Of a DNA stretch of 64,000 bases, positions 50,315-59,904 are shown piece by piece. Under the pieces are notes generated by a model. It searched no databases. It was not told where the DNA came from and was given only the letters and a program-made list of their open reading frames with translations. The translations under genes were made by a program, and so were the position numbers. Positions within the stretch are counted from its first letter, which is position 1. Every line of letters begins with the position of its first letter. The DNA lies in assembly GCA_034521575.1 (NCBI GenBank), contig JAXHMJ010000002.1:156706-220705 (forward strand), written 5' to 3'. This DNA comes from a candidate division KSB1 bacterium. GTDB taxonomy: Bacteria; Zhuqueibacterota; Zhuqueibacteria; Residuimicrobiales; Krinioviventaceae.

Positions 50315-51607
50315 ATGAAAGTCTCGAATATCGATTACATATTATTGTTCAGTGTGCTGATTCTGGTGATCCTCGGCGCTGCCGCGGTTTACTCGGCCAG
50401 CTCCTACAAAGCTGACGAGGATACACGCGCTCGTCTGCTCAGGCGGGCTGAAAACGTTGAATTGTCCGGACATACCGAATTGGCTGCATCTTTGCGGGAA
50501 AATGCCAAAACAATTGACGGCACCAAATACTATATGCTGCGCCAGGTTCAAAAAATTGTGATTGGCCTGCTTGTCATGGTCATTGCCACGTTTGTGGATT
50601 TCAAAAAATGGCTGGGATGGTCTCCCTTGTTTTACCTGGTCTCGCTGATCCTGCTGGCGCTGCTGTTTACCGGACTGCCCATTGTGGTTTCGCACGGCGA
50701 GGCCTGCCGCTGGCTGTCTATAGGCGGAGTTACGTTTCAGCCGTCCGATTTTGCCCGTTATGCGCTGATTCTGCTTTTGGCGCGGTTTCTGGTCGAGTAC
50801 AAAGACGACCTAAATGATTTGAAAACCTATTTGATATTTTGGGGTGTGATCGCAGTTGTAGTCGCCATGGTCGCTATGGAAACGGACATGGGTACCGCCA
50901 TAATGATCGCCCTGATTTCAATACTGATATTTTATCTGGCTGATGTCAATTTTAATTATATCCTGGCAACAGTCACCACCATGATGACCATCGGGATTTT
51001 CTATCTGCGGATTCATCCTTATATGCTCAAACGTATCTGGCATTTTATGGCCCAGATTGTTCATCAGACTGAACCGAGCTATCAAATCAAACAGTCGCTG
51101 ATTCAGCTTTGCCTCCGGCGGTGTCATGGGTGTCGGTGTGGGGAACAGTTTTCAAAAATTCGACTTTTTACCGGAAGCCTATAAAGATATGATTTTTTCT
51201 ATTATTGGAGAAGAACTGGGTCTCTGGGGCACCCTGGGGACCATGGGGTTGTTTCTGATTATTTTTTATCGCGGCATGATGATCGCCCGGCATGCCCCCG
51301 AATGATTACGGACGCCTTTCGGCGACCGGAATCACGGTCCGTGATTTCGCTGTACGCTTTTTTAACGCCGCTGTGGCTCTGGGACTGATCCCGACAACCG
51401 GCATTCCCGATGCCGTTTATCAGTTACGGCGGTTCAGCTTTGGTCTCCCACCTGGGCGCGGTCGGGATTTTACTCAATATATCGGCACAGGGTTCGAGAT
51501 CTTTTGCCAATTATCCCAATAGTGGTCTGTATAAAAAACGTATCAGCACATTGCCGTTTCAGGGAACCTCAAAAATGAAACAGCGCAAGGAACACTCATA
51601 TGACTGA
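50315..51607 (+). CDS. ftsW: Septal glycosyltransferase FtsW (several frameshifts)
   Basis: SEDS-family membrane protein. Motifs in order: DYILLFSVLILVILGAAAVYSASSYKA, ATFVDFKKWLGWSPLFYLVS, GEACRWLSIGGVTFQPSDFARYALILLLARFL, METDMGTAIMI, then in shifted frames SFASGGVMGVGVGNSFQKFDFLPEAYKDMIFSIIGEELG, and LIPTTGIP followed by SYGGSALVSHLGAVGILLNIS. It polymerises glycan strands at the septum together with FtsI. An insertion of about 40 residues between the first and second helices (DEDTRARLLRRAENVELSG) is unusual. Frame changes occur near 51100 and in homopolymers at 51295-51299, 51358-51363 and 51406-51408. The end overlaps murG by eight bases. Confidence 0.92.
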
Positions 51608-52694
51608 ATCGCGGACATATATCCTCGCCGGCGGCGGCACAGGCGGGCATCTTTATCCGGCGCTGGCCATTGCAGAAATGATAAAACGCAATCAACCCGA
51701 TTGTGATATTCATTTTATCGGCACGGCAAGAGGGGTGGAAACCCGGGTCGTGCCAAAGCAGGGTTACCCGCTGCATCTCATCGCAGTCCGCGGCGTCGCC
51801 CGAAATCGTTTCTGGATGAATGTCTCTGTTCCGTTTCGGCTGCTCTGCAGTCTGGTTCAAAGCCGCAACCTCTTGAAACAGCTGAACCCTGTCATTGTCA
51901 TCGGGACCGGCGGTTACGTGAGCGGCCCGATTTTGTATATGGCGCAAGCCATGAATATCCCGACTCTGATCCAGGAACAAAACAGTTATCCCGGTATCAC
52001 CACTCGACTGCTGGCCAAACGCGCGGATCGGGTGCATTTAAGTTTCGAGTCCTCTCTCAACTGGCTCAAGCGTCATGACAATTGTCGGATCACTGGAAAT
52101 CCGGTCAGGCGGCCAGCTGAGCTGTCAAAGCAACAGGCCCGCCGGGCATTTGGACTGCACTCTGATAAACTGACCGTGCTGATTTTTGGTGGCAGTCAGG
52201 GTGCGCATGCCGTCAATCAGGCGGTGCTGGAAATTATTGATCCGCTTATTGCAGATGAGATTCAGCTCATCTGGGGAACCGGTGAGGCGGACGAATCCAT
52301 GATCCGTTCATCTGTATCGGACAAACCGGTGTGGCTGAATGCGTTCATTGATGATATGCCCGCTGCTTATCGTGCTGCGGATCTGGCTGTGACCCGGGCC
52401 GGCGCGATGACACTGGCCGAACTGGCTGTGAATCAGATACCGTCACTGTTAATTCCGTATCCGTATGCTGCTGCCGATCATCAGCTGAATAACGCCAAAG
52501 CGCTGGTAGAAAAAGGCGCAGCTGTGGTCATCGAACAAAAAGATTTGCATTCAGGACTATTGCTGAAAAACATCAAAGCGCTGCTGCAGGATGACCAAAA
52601 ACGAGCCGCAATGGCGCAACGGGCGGGGGAGATGGCCTTTCCCGATGCCGCAAAAGATTTGTATGGTTCTATTCAGGAGGTGAGTAAATCATGA
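51600..52694 (+). CDS. murG: Lipid II synthase (UDP-GlcNAc:MurNAc-pentapeptide transferase) MurG
   Basis: 364 residues, intact GT28 enzyme. N-terminal loop ILAGGGTGGHLYPALAIAE, then FIGTARGVETRVVPKQGY, VIVIGTGGYVSGPILYMA, TLIQEQNSYPGITTRLLAKRAD, second-domain loop VLIFGGSQGAHAVNQAVLE, and VTRAGAMTLAELAVNQIPSLLIPYPYAAADHQLNNA. It adds GlcNAc to lipid I on the cytoplasmic face of the membrane. The ATG of ftsQ overlaps its stop by four bases; murC, murB and ddl, often found here, are missing. Confidence 0.96.
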   Translation: MTESRTYILAGGGTGGHLYPALAIAEMIKRNQPDCDIHFIGTARGVETRVVPKQGYPLHLIAVRGVARNRFWMNVSVPFRLLCSLVQSRNLLKQLNPVIVIGTGGYVSGPILYMAQAMNIPTLIQEQNSYPGITTRLLAKRADRVHLSFESSLNWLKRHDNCRITGNPVRRPAELSKQQARRAFGLHSDKLTVLIFGGSQGAHAVNQAVLEIIDPLIADEIQLIWGTGEADESMIRSSVSDKPVWLNAFIDDMPAAYRAADLAVTRAGAMTLAELAVNQIPSLLIPYPYAAADHQLNNAKALVEKGAAVVIEQKDLHSGLLLKNIKALLQDDQKRAAMAQRAGEMAFPDAAKDLYGSIQEVSKS

Positions 52695-53375
52695 AAACAT
52701 GTCAGAAATCCCATAACGGCCTGCGTCCTCATTTGGCCTTAATGGTCACGCTTATTATTGCGGCAGTTGTGATCAATCACATGATGATCCAGGCTCCTGC
52801 TGTGAAAAGAACTGCCGATATAAATATTCGGACAGCCGGAACCGGTCAGATTCGTCAAAATGAACAGATGCCGGCTGCCATACAAAAGAGCGTCCTGGAT
52901 AACCGGAAAAAAACTCATGACCGTGAAACTGTTTTGTCCAGGGCCGTTGCGCTATTCAGAACCGACAGGTTTTATCTGATTGACAAAAACGGTTCAATTC
53001 TGGCTCCTGTGGATTCGGTCGGTTTTGTGGACATGCCTATTTTATCCGGCCAGTCACTGGAGATCGACTCGATGTCGGGCGTACTCACAGGACCATTTAT
53101 CAGTGATGCGCTGAATTTTACAAGGTTGTTAAAAACCTATCCGGACCTGTATGCGCAGTGTTCCGAGATTATTATCGATGATGAAAAAGGTGTTGTAGCG
53201 TTTATGGATTGGGATGATGTGCTTCCGATTATTCTAGGGAGCCGGGATATGGAACGTAAACTACATAAACTCGATGTTTTATCCAGACATGTTCATACCG
53301 TGCCGGAAATTCGCAAAGCCCGTTATGTGGCACTTGCGTATCGCCGGGCGCGCTGTTGTAAAAAAGAATACATAA
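52691..53375 (+). CDS. ftsQ: FtsQ-like cell division protein (one frameshift)
   Basis: One membrane helix near the N-terminus (LALMVTLIIAAVVINHMM) is followed by a periplasmic domain. Its second half has the FtsQ/DivIB beta-domain pattern: VLSRAVALFRTDRFYLIDKNGSILAPVDSVGFVDMPILSG, then LPIILGSRDMERKLHKLDVL. The POTRA-like part is short or diverged. A frame change near 53325 gives the expected ending LRIAGRAVVKKNT and a stop at 53373-53375, eighteen bases before ftsA. Position between murG and ftsA is the conserved one. It should form the FtsQLB complex. Confidence 0.82.
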
Positions 53376-53393
53376 AGGAAAGTGAGGCCAATT

Positions 53394-54638
53394 ATGGCAC
53401 AACAGGATATTATCGTTGGTGTAGATATTGGCACCACAAAAATCGGCTGTATCATTGCCGAAGTGAGTGATACAAACACGGTCAAGATTATCGGTGTCGG
53501 CAACAGTGAATCCGAAGGTCTGCGCTATGGCGTGGTTGTGGATGTGGATAAAACCGTAAAGTCCATCCAGACCGCGATCCAGCGCGCCGAGGATATGGCT
53601 GATGTCGATGTGGATACTGTTTTCGCCGGCATCGCCGGTGATCATATTCGTAGTATCAACGGCCGCGGTGTGGTCGCCGTTTCCGGTGAAGGCAATGAAG
53701 TCACCCAGGAAGATGTGCGCCGGGTTGTGGATGCCGCCAAGGCGGTGGCTCTGCCCATTGACCGGGAGATTATTCATATATTGCCTCAGGAATTTATGGT
53801 TGATGATATGAAAGGCATTCGCCATCCGGTCGGCATGAAGGGCGTTCGTCTGGAAGCCGAAGTGCATATTGTAACCGGCGCCATCGCATCCGCGCAGAAT
53901 ATTCACCGCTGTATCGAAAAAGCCGGTTACGAAGTAGCCGACCTGGTGCTGGAACCGCTGGCGTCCAGTCATTCTGTTCTTACCGATGATGAAAAGGAAC
54001 TGGGCTGCATCCTCATTGATATTGGCGGCGGCACCTCGGACATCGCCATGTTTTACGAAGGATGTATCCGGCATACGTCAGTCGTGGCTCTGGGCGGACG
54101 CAATATTACCAATGATCTGGCGATTGTGTTGCGCACTCCTATTGAAGAAGCGGAACGGCTTAAAATCAAACATGGCCATTGCATGCATCAGGATAACGAG
54201 CGTGACAAAATGATCACCATACCGGATGTGAACAAGGTGTCTGACCGCAAAATCTCTTCAGGGTTGCTGGTTGATGTCATCCAGCCGCGTGTGGCGGAGA
54301 TATTGACGTTGGCTCATGAAGAAATCAAAAAATCAGATTACATCAATCTCATGACCACCGGTGTTGTTCTGACCGGCGGCGGTATGCTGGTTGCCGGTAC
54401 ATTGGAAATAGCAGAGGATGTTTTTAATATGCCGGTTAAAATGGGCGTGCCGCAGGGCTTTACCGGAATGATCGAGGAAGCGCGCACACCGCAGTATGCA
54501 ACCGGTGTCGGCCTGGTCCAGTATGCAGTCAAGCATCAGGATGAGATTAAGGAGAATCTGCAGAACGGAAATACCGGCGGATTCGAAACCATCAAAAAAC
54601 GATTCAGAAGATGGTTCAATACAGTGAGTACAATTTGA
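53394..54638 (+). CDS. ftsA: Cell division protein FtsA
   Basis: 414 residues, actin-fold. The start at 53394 (MAQQDIIVGVDIGTTKIGCII) has GAGG upstream and is preferred to GTG 53382. Motifs: phosphate 1 VGVDIGTTKIG, domain 1C with RYGVVVDVDKTVKSI, phosphate 2 LIDIGGGTSDIAMFYEG, adenosine motif VVLTGGGMLVAGTLEIA. The last residues form a basic amphipathic helix (IKKRFRRWFNTVSTI) that tethers FtsZ polymers to the membrane. Fifty-four bases separate it from ftsZ. Confidence 0.96.
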   Translation: MAQQDIIVGVDIGTTKIGCIIAEVSDTNTVKIIGVGNSESEGLRYGVVVDVDKTVKSIQTAIQRAEDMADVDVDTVFAGIAGDHIRSINGRGVVAVSGEGNEVTQEDVRRVVDAAKAVALPIDREIIHILPQEFMVDDMKGIRHPVGMKGVRLEAEVHIVTGAIASAQNIHRCIEKAGYEVADLVLEPLASSHSVLTDDEKELGCILIDIGGGTSDIAMFYEGCIRHTSVVALGGRNITNDLAIVLRTPIEEAERLKIKHGHCMHQDNERDKMITIPDVNKVSDRKISSGLLVDVIQPRVAEILTLAHEEIKKSDYINLMTTGVVLTGGGMLVAGTLEIAEDVFNMPVKMGVPQGFTGMIEEARTPQYATGVGLVQYAVKHQDEIKENLQNGNTGGFETIKKRFRRWFNTVSTI

Positions 54639-54692
54639 AACGGGATCAATAATTGTCAAAGCACGTTGGTGCGATGACGAAAGGAGTGGGTT

Positions 54693-56012
54693 ATGAACAT
54701 AGCAATCGATATTGACGACACACAAAAATCACGGGCTGTCTTGCGCGTGGTGGGTGTTGGCGGCGCCGGTGGAAACGCCATCAACCGCATGGTGGATGAA
54801 GGTCTGCGCGGTGTAGAGTTTGTTGCCATTAACACGGACGAAAAAACAGGCTTCCAGACATGTCCGGCAAAGCTTCCACGCCGAAAGATTCAGATCGGCA
54901 ACCAAAACCACCCAGGCGCTCGGCGCCGGGGCGGACCCGGACAAAGGGCGCCGGGCGGCTGAAGAAGACCGCACGGCCATTCACGAAGTACTGGCCGGAT
55001 CCAATATGGTGTTTATTACCGGCGGCATGGGCGGCGGAACCGGAACCGGAGCCGCGCCCGTCGTTGCCGAAGTGGCCAAGGATATTGGCGCTCTGACCGT
55101 CGGTATTGTCACCACACCGTGTTTCTTTGAAGGCCCCGAAAACGCATGGAACGTTCGCAAAAAGGTGTTGAAGAATTCAAACCCATGGTGGATACGCTGA
55201 TTGCGGTGCCCAACGAACGCCTGATTCAGATTGTGCCCAAAGCCACACCGCTCAACGAGGGAATCCGCTACGCGGATGAAATTCTGTTCAGCGCCACAAA
55301 GGGTATTTCGGATCTGATTACCATTCCCGGACTGATCAATCTGGACTTTGCCGATATCGTTACCGTAATGCATGAAGCCGGTGACAGCCTGATGGGAACC
55401 GCAGCCATCGCCGGGGAAGAACGGGCGCGGATCGCTGCGGAACAGGCGATTACCAGCCCTCTGCTTGAAAATGTATCCATCAGCGGCGCGCGCGGACTGT
55501 TGGTGAATATCACCGGCGGACCGGATATGACCCTGCATCAGGTGAACGATGCCGCCAGCATTATACAGGAAGAAGCCGGACCCAATGCCAATCTGATTCT
55601 GGGCGCGGTCATTGATCCGGAAATACAGGATGAAATTCGTATCACCGTCATTGCAACCGGTCTGACTTCGGAACAAAAGCGGCATTCACAGATCGCTCTG
55701 AACCGGCCCAAAACCGACCACTCGCGTTACCGCACCTATGACCGCCGCGAGATTCCGGCTATTGACCGTCTCGATGAAATCAATCGCGAAAAGGAAAACG
55801 TGCGCAAAGAAAAACCACAGGAACCCGATCCTGAAAACGGCGGCAATGGGATGCAAAAAAAATCCGCGTTTGAACGCGAAAAAGAACTGACGCAACGCAA
55901 CGAACAGGCCCGAATTACCTTTGTGAACAGTGACCAGGATTCGGATGAATTTAATCCCGATGACCTGGATATTCCGGCTTGCCGCCGCAAACGCTTGAAC
56001 GTTTTAAGATAA
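54693..56012 (+). CDS. ftsZ: Cell division protein FtsZ (two frameshifts)
   Basis: AAAGGAG precedes ATG 54693. Tubulin-fold motifs: [20 protein letters not shown] and VEFVAINTD, then in a second frame [20 protein letters not shown] and [25 protein letters not shown], then in a third frame [40 protein letters not shown] and [15 protein letters not shown]. The linker (about 5700-5970 of the 50 kb offset, i.e. 55700-55970) is charged, and the C-terminal peptide reads [12 protein letters not shown], close to the usual binding tail for FtsA. Frame changes occur near 54900 and at the A4 run 55139-55142 (one A missing). FtsZ is essential, so these are taken as errors. Confidence 0.94.
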
Positions 56013-56079
56013 CCCCACTCCATATTGTGGCGCCATGTATTTCAGAAAAGTTCTGGATACGGCCACAGTTGCTGTTGGA

Positions 56080-56111
56080 CCGGGCCTGTTTACCCGCAGG
56101 CCCGGTTTTTT
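56080..56111 (+). terminator. Intrinsic terminator of the dcw cluster
   Basis: A perfect 9-bp GC-rich stem (CCGGGCCTG and complement; arms 56080-56088 and 56097-56105) with an 8-base loop is followed by six T residues, 68 bases after the ftsZ stop. Confidence 0.95.
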
Positions 56112-56262
56112 CGTAAAATCTTGATGCTATACAGAAACTGTTCAAAAAGGATAACCGCATCGAGTTCGAGCTTCAGGGGTATTTACCATGCGTTAATCCG
56201 GCCTGGTCGGGTAGGCTGTGAGCATGGCGGTGCTCAATCGAGCGGCCCGGCTCAACCGCCCA

Positions 56263-56312
56263 CGAATGAATCAGCCGGTTGGCGGAGGCGCTCCGTGGGC
56301 TCAGCAACGAAA
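56263..56312 (+). repeat. Dispersed intergenic repeat, copy A
   Basis: This 50-base unit (begins CGAATGAATCAGCC, ends GGGCTCAGCAACGAAA) matches 63611-63660 at about 43 of 50 positions. It includes short inverted segments such as GCCGG/CCGGT-like pairs. No reading frame with protein-like content overlaps it. Confidence 0.7.
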
Positions 56313-56567
56313 GGGTGCTCAAGCACCCTATCCTTAGTGTGAATCCAAAGCTATTGGTGAAAATTGTTTTAATTGTAACCTTTGCAAGTAACCATAACGT
56401 TAGCCTCCGCCACCTGGCGGAGGCTTTCTTTTCTGAGCCCCGGTGTTCACGCCGGGGCGGAGCGCGGTTCACGGTTTGCAATGCCACAATGCTCAAACCC
56501 CGATCCCCGGTGCTGCGTCTGCCTGGTCCGTAGGGAAAAAATATCTATAGAACCAATGTGAACCCCA

Positions 56568-56594
56568 TAAAGCACCCCGTCAGGGGCGCTTTAT
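56568..56594. repeat. Hairpin ATAAAGC.CCCC/GGGG.GCTTTAT
   Basis: A near-perfect stem around GTCA. A relative with the same AAAGCACCCC left arm occurs at 57015-57047, each 20-25 bases after a REP-like unit, so the hairpin seems part of a longer composite repeat. Confidence 0.6.
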
Positions 56595-56840
56595 GCCGGA
56601 AACAGCAGTCACCGCTGCAAACGATTGATTCCGGGATGTGCTGAAAGGGATTTCCCAGCCCCTGATCAACATGACGCCTGTCGCGTCCCTGCCGGGACGC
56701 CGGTTACGAACGACGATGGTTGCTATAGATATGCCGTCCCTGCCGGGACGTGGATTGTGCAAAGTTTCATCAGACCGAGTGTTTCACGGATTTGAAAATG
56801 CCTGTTTTTTGAAAATAGCGGCGCGCGATGGGTGACAGGG

Positions 56841-56929
56841 ACTGCGCTGCTGCCACGGATTTATACGTAATCAAAAGCAAAAATTATACGTAATCTTCTT
56901 GTCTGCTTTTCCGTGGCCACAGCAGTGCG
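56841..56929. repeat. Inverted repeat enclosing a duplicated 12-mer
   Basis: Arms around 56842-56859 and 56910-56929 (left reads CTGCGCTGCTGCCACGGA; the right arm is its imperfect complement). They enclose two direct copies of TTATACGTAATC at 56861-56872 and 56884-56895. No coding potential. Confidence 0.6.
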
Positions 56930-57009
56930 GCCCCGCGCCACTATTCCATTCCATGCCGTCGATGCCCCTGTCCCGTAGGGACAAAATATCTATAGCCTGA
57001 AACAGCCAC

Positions 57010-57047
57010 AAAAAAAAGCACCCCTTTAGGGGGCGCCATATGCTTTT
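57010..57047 (-). terminator. Intrinsic terminator of rpmB
   Basis: On the - strand a GC-rich hairpin (GCGCCCCCTAAAGGGGTGC) is followed by eight T residues, about 50 bases after the rpmB stop. Confidence 0.85.
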
Positions 57048-57095
57048 GTAAAATGGTTTTTTACATCAAAGAACTAAAAATGCGACCCGAAAAAA

Positions 57096-57287
57096 TCAGA
57101 TCGCTTTCATCACCTTGCCGGAACGCAAACAACGCGTACAGACAAAAGCGCGTTTCGTGGACTCTCCGTCCTTGATGCGCATCTTTTGCAAATTGGGCAT
57201 CCAGCGGCGTTTGTTCAGATTGTGAGCGTGACTGACATTATTGCCGACCGACGGACCTTTGCCGCATATTTCACATTTTTTGGACAT
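57096..57287 (-). CDS. rpmB: 50S ribosomal protein L28
   Basis: 63 residues: [20 protein letters not shown], then [20 protein letters not shown] and [13 protein letters not shown], the standard L28 signature. Two CxxC-type pairs (CEIC and CTRC) mark the zinc-binding form of L28, which is expressed under zinc-replete conditions in many bacteria. Monocistronic, with a terminator directly behind. Confidence 0.97.
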   Translation of the reverse strand: MSKKCEICGKGPSVGNNVSHAHNLNKRRWMPNLQKMRIKDGESTKRAFVCTRCLRSGKVMKAI

Positions 57288-57562
57288 AATAGACTCCTGT
57301 ATTCAAAATATCTGATTTTCAAGTTTATAGTTTAAGAGTTTTTATTGATAAAATCAAGATAAAAATACGGGTTACAGTAAAAAATAGATCGGTTTGCAAA
57401 ATGACTATCATTTGACCGGACTGCTGTGATGAGGACAAAAAAACTTTTTATAACTCATACGCGTGTATCATTCGGAAAAAAATAAACCCGTGTCTTGACT
57501 TTTGATTATTAAATAATTAGTTTTTGTAAAGTTATGTGATTAACTCATAAAAGGATGCATCT

Positions 57563-57633
57563 AAACATAAAGAACATAAAATCAGAGTCTTGAACCGCAG
57601 GCGCTAACGAATCATTTTATGTCTTTATGTTTT
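57563..57633. repeat. Long imperfect inverted repeat before the polysaccharide genes
   Basis: AAACATAAAGAACATAAAAT (57563-57582) pairs with ATTTTATGTCTTTATGTTT on the right (57615-57633) with one bulge, enclosing about 30 bases. The stretch 57288-57770 has no gene. The fold may be a regulatory stem-loop or a small inverted-repeat element; no T-run of terminator type follows. Confidence 0.5.
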
Positions 57634-57770
57634 TACTTGATTAAAAACGAATTTCGCTTTAAATTTTACTTCCATTTCGCTCTTTATGGAGTGACATGGC
57701 GAAGCTGTATCCCGTAACCATAAGTTGCACGTATTGCCTGTTTTTCCGCACAAAACAATCAAAGGAAATT

Positions 57771-58749
57771 ATGACCCCCCTCAATTTCGGACTCATCGGC
57801 GCAGCCGGATACATTGCGCCCAGACATCTTCAGGCCATTCGCGATACCGGCAACGACCTAATTGCTGCTCTGGATGTCAGTGATTCAGTCGGTATCCTGG
57901 ACCGCTATTTTGACAATGTTGATTTTTTTACTGAATTTGAGCGCTATGACCGGCACGTGGGCTTGTTGCGCAAGCGCCTGCCGGAGCGCGCTGTAAAATA
58001 TGTCAGTATCTGCACCCCCAATTATTTGCACGATGCCCATATTCGATTTGCGCTTCGCAATGATGCCGATGCCATCTGCGAGAAACCGCTGGTCTTGAAT
58101 CCCTGGAACCTCGATGCCCTGAACGAAGATGAAAAAGAAACCGGCTGCCGGGTTTACAACATTCTGCAGCTGCGTGTGCATCCGGCGATTATGAAATTGA
58201 AACAGGATTATGGCCACTCCTCTTCAAAACGCCATCAGATTGAATTGACCTATATTACCGGCCGCGGCAACTGGTATCATTATTCCTGGAAAGGAGACGT
58301 GCACAAATCAGGCGGTGTGAGCACCAATATCGGGATTCACTTTTTTGACATGCTCATGTGGATATTCGGAAGCGTGCAGCGCAGCGCTGTGCATCTGTCT
58401 GAAAAATGCAAGGCAGCCGGATTTTTGCAATTGAAAAATGCCGACGTCCGCTGGTTTTTATCTGTGGACAAGACAGATTTACCCGAAAGCGCCGTCAGGC
58501 AGGGCAGTCCACTTTCGCTGTATTAAAGTCAATGATCAGCAACTGGAATTTTCCGGTGGATTCACCGATCTGCACACTATTGTATACAGGGATATCCTGG
58601 ACGGCAAAGGCTATGGTCTGGAAGCGGCCCGGCCCTCGATTGAGCTGGCCTATGATATCCGCAATGCACAAACAGAAAAAGGCGATCCGGATGAATGGCA
58701 CCGGCTTTTAAAACAAACCCGGCACACAGAGGTTAACCGGCTTTGCTGA
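57771..58749 (+). CDS. Gfo/Idh/MocA-family sugar dehydrogenase, WlbA/WbpB type (one frameshift)
   Basis: AAAGGA at 57761-57766 selects ATG 57771. The Rossmann fold starts NFGLIGAAGYIAPRHLQAI; the rest matches UDP-N-acetyl-glucosaminuronate 3-dehydrogenases of surface polysaccharide pathways: AALDVSDSVGILDRYF, KYVSICTPNYLHDAHIRFAL, DAICEKPLVLNPWNLDAL, VYNILQLRVHPAIMKLK, and GGVSTNIGIHFFDMLMWIFG. One frame change near 58495 separates the last 85 residues. It oxidises the C3 hydroxyl of a UDP-sugar with NAD, a step toward 2,3-diacetamido sugars. The aminotransferase and acetyltransferase of such a pathway are not in the window. The capsule/EPS export genes that follow support the assignment. Confidence 0.82.
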
Positions 58750-58960
58750 ATGGCCAAATCGAAAAAGAACTTGATTTTAAGCTTTGTCCTGATTACCTTT
58801 CAGGGATATGAGAGGTCATGCAGGTTCTGATGTCAGGTGTGATACATCAAATCCCCTCCCAACCGCGAAAAGACACGATTTCACCAAAAGATGGCACAGA
58901 ACGAAATAGTTTTCCTTCTTTTGATGTTATTAATTCTCAACTGATTAATGTGAGACTGCT

Positions 58961-59889
58961 ATGAAATTGAAATGTTGCGTCGTTTTTCTTTTATTTTTAT
59001 TATTTATCGCTCAGCCCATCGCTTCGCAGGACCGGATCATCAAGCCGGGTGATTCTATTGAAATCATGGTCTACGGACACCAGGAATTAAGCCGCATCGT
59101 CACCGTGGGAGCGGACGGTTCTGTCGATTTTCCGTTCATGCAGAACATCCCGGTCGACGGCATGACCATAGAGGAACTGCGCCGCTTTATGGTTGCGCAG
59201 TTGTCAAAATACCTGGACGGCCAGCCCGTGGTCACGGTCAGCTTTACCGAAAGTCAGCTGATCCGGGTCAGTGTACTCGGATATGTACACAGTCCCGGCA
59301 CCGTACAACTGCCGCTCAGCGGAACCCTGCAGGAAGCTGTCAGCAAAGCCGGCGGACCCCTCGATGGCGCCAAAATGGACAAAGTCACCCTGATTCGCAA
59401 AGAAGACGGCGCCACCAAACGCCGTGAATTCAATCTGGTGTTTCTGAATCTGCTCGGCGATATGCAGCAGAATCCCACGCTCCGGGATCAAGATATTGTC
59501 CTGGTCACCGGCAATCCCATATTCGCCGGCGTCAAGGTCATCGGAGCGGTCAATGATCCCGGCATCTATGACGTGTTTTACGGCGCCACGGTGCTGGACA
59601 TGATCTTCAAAGCCGGCGGCTTGAGCGAAGACGCGGATATCAGCGCCGTGCGCTATGTCTCGCCGTTGAAAAAGCGCTCGCGCGAAGTCCGGTCAATTTG
59701 CAGGAATACTACCGAATACCGCACGGCTATGAACTGCCGGTGGTGAATGCGGGGGATATTATTATTATTCCGGAACAGGGGGAATCATTGTGGCGGAATA
59801 TTGTCAGCGTTGTGCGCGATATTTCCGGATTTGCCAGTTTGTTTACCATGGCATATTATATTATTCGCATACAGAACGAGAGCAATTAG
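58961..59889 (+). CDS. Wza-like polysaccharide export protein with SLBB domains (one frameshift)
   Basis: A signal peptide (CCVVFLLFLLFIAQPIASQ) is followed by the Poly_export domain: RIIKPGDSIEIMVYGHQELSRIVTVGADGSVDFP. Two SLBB domains come next (RVSVLGYVHSPGTVQLPLSGTLQEAVSKAGG and GVKVIGAVNDPGIYDVFYGATVLDMIFKAGGL). The protein ends with NAGDIIIIPEQGESLWRNI and a hydrophobic segment (ISGFASLFTMAYYIIRI) that may anchor it. No lipobox Cys is evident. It should form the periplasmic to outer-membrane conduit for exopolysaccharide. A frame change near 59690 splits the end. The copolymerase/kinase gene follows 15 bases later. Confidence 0.87.
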
Positions 59890-59904
59890 AGAGGAGGCGG
59901 GGGT

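Larger units (their letters stand above)
56525..56995. repeat. REP-like palindromic repeat cluster
   Basis: Four related units: + strand 56525-56550 and 56970-56995 (GTCCCGTAGGGAC-type palindrome followed by ATATCTATAG); - strand 56723-56750 (same layout); and a palindrome-only copy at 56684-56699. The 16-mer CGTCCCTGCCGGGACG occurs twice (56684, 56735). A short stem plus a conserved flank resembles REP elements mobilised by RAYT transposases. The stretch 56112-57095 otherwise holds no protein gene that I can support. Confidence 0.7.

Noticed and set aside
53229-54074. 281-codon open frame on the - strand opposite ftsQ/ftsA
   Set aside because: Shadow of ftsA, which is intact and conserved on the + strand.
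54693-56012. Programmed ribosomal frameshifting in ftsZ
   Set aside because: No slippery heptamer with a downstream structure was seen at the breaks, and similar single-base breaks occur in many unrelated genes of the window.
56684-56750. Two identical 16-base palindromes about 35 bases apart, considered as a CRISPR start
   Set aside because: Only two copies, very short, and related units occur in both orientations nearby; the REP-like explanation fits better and no cas gene is near.
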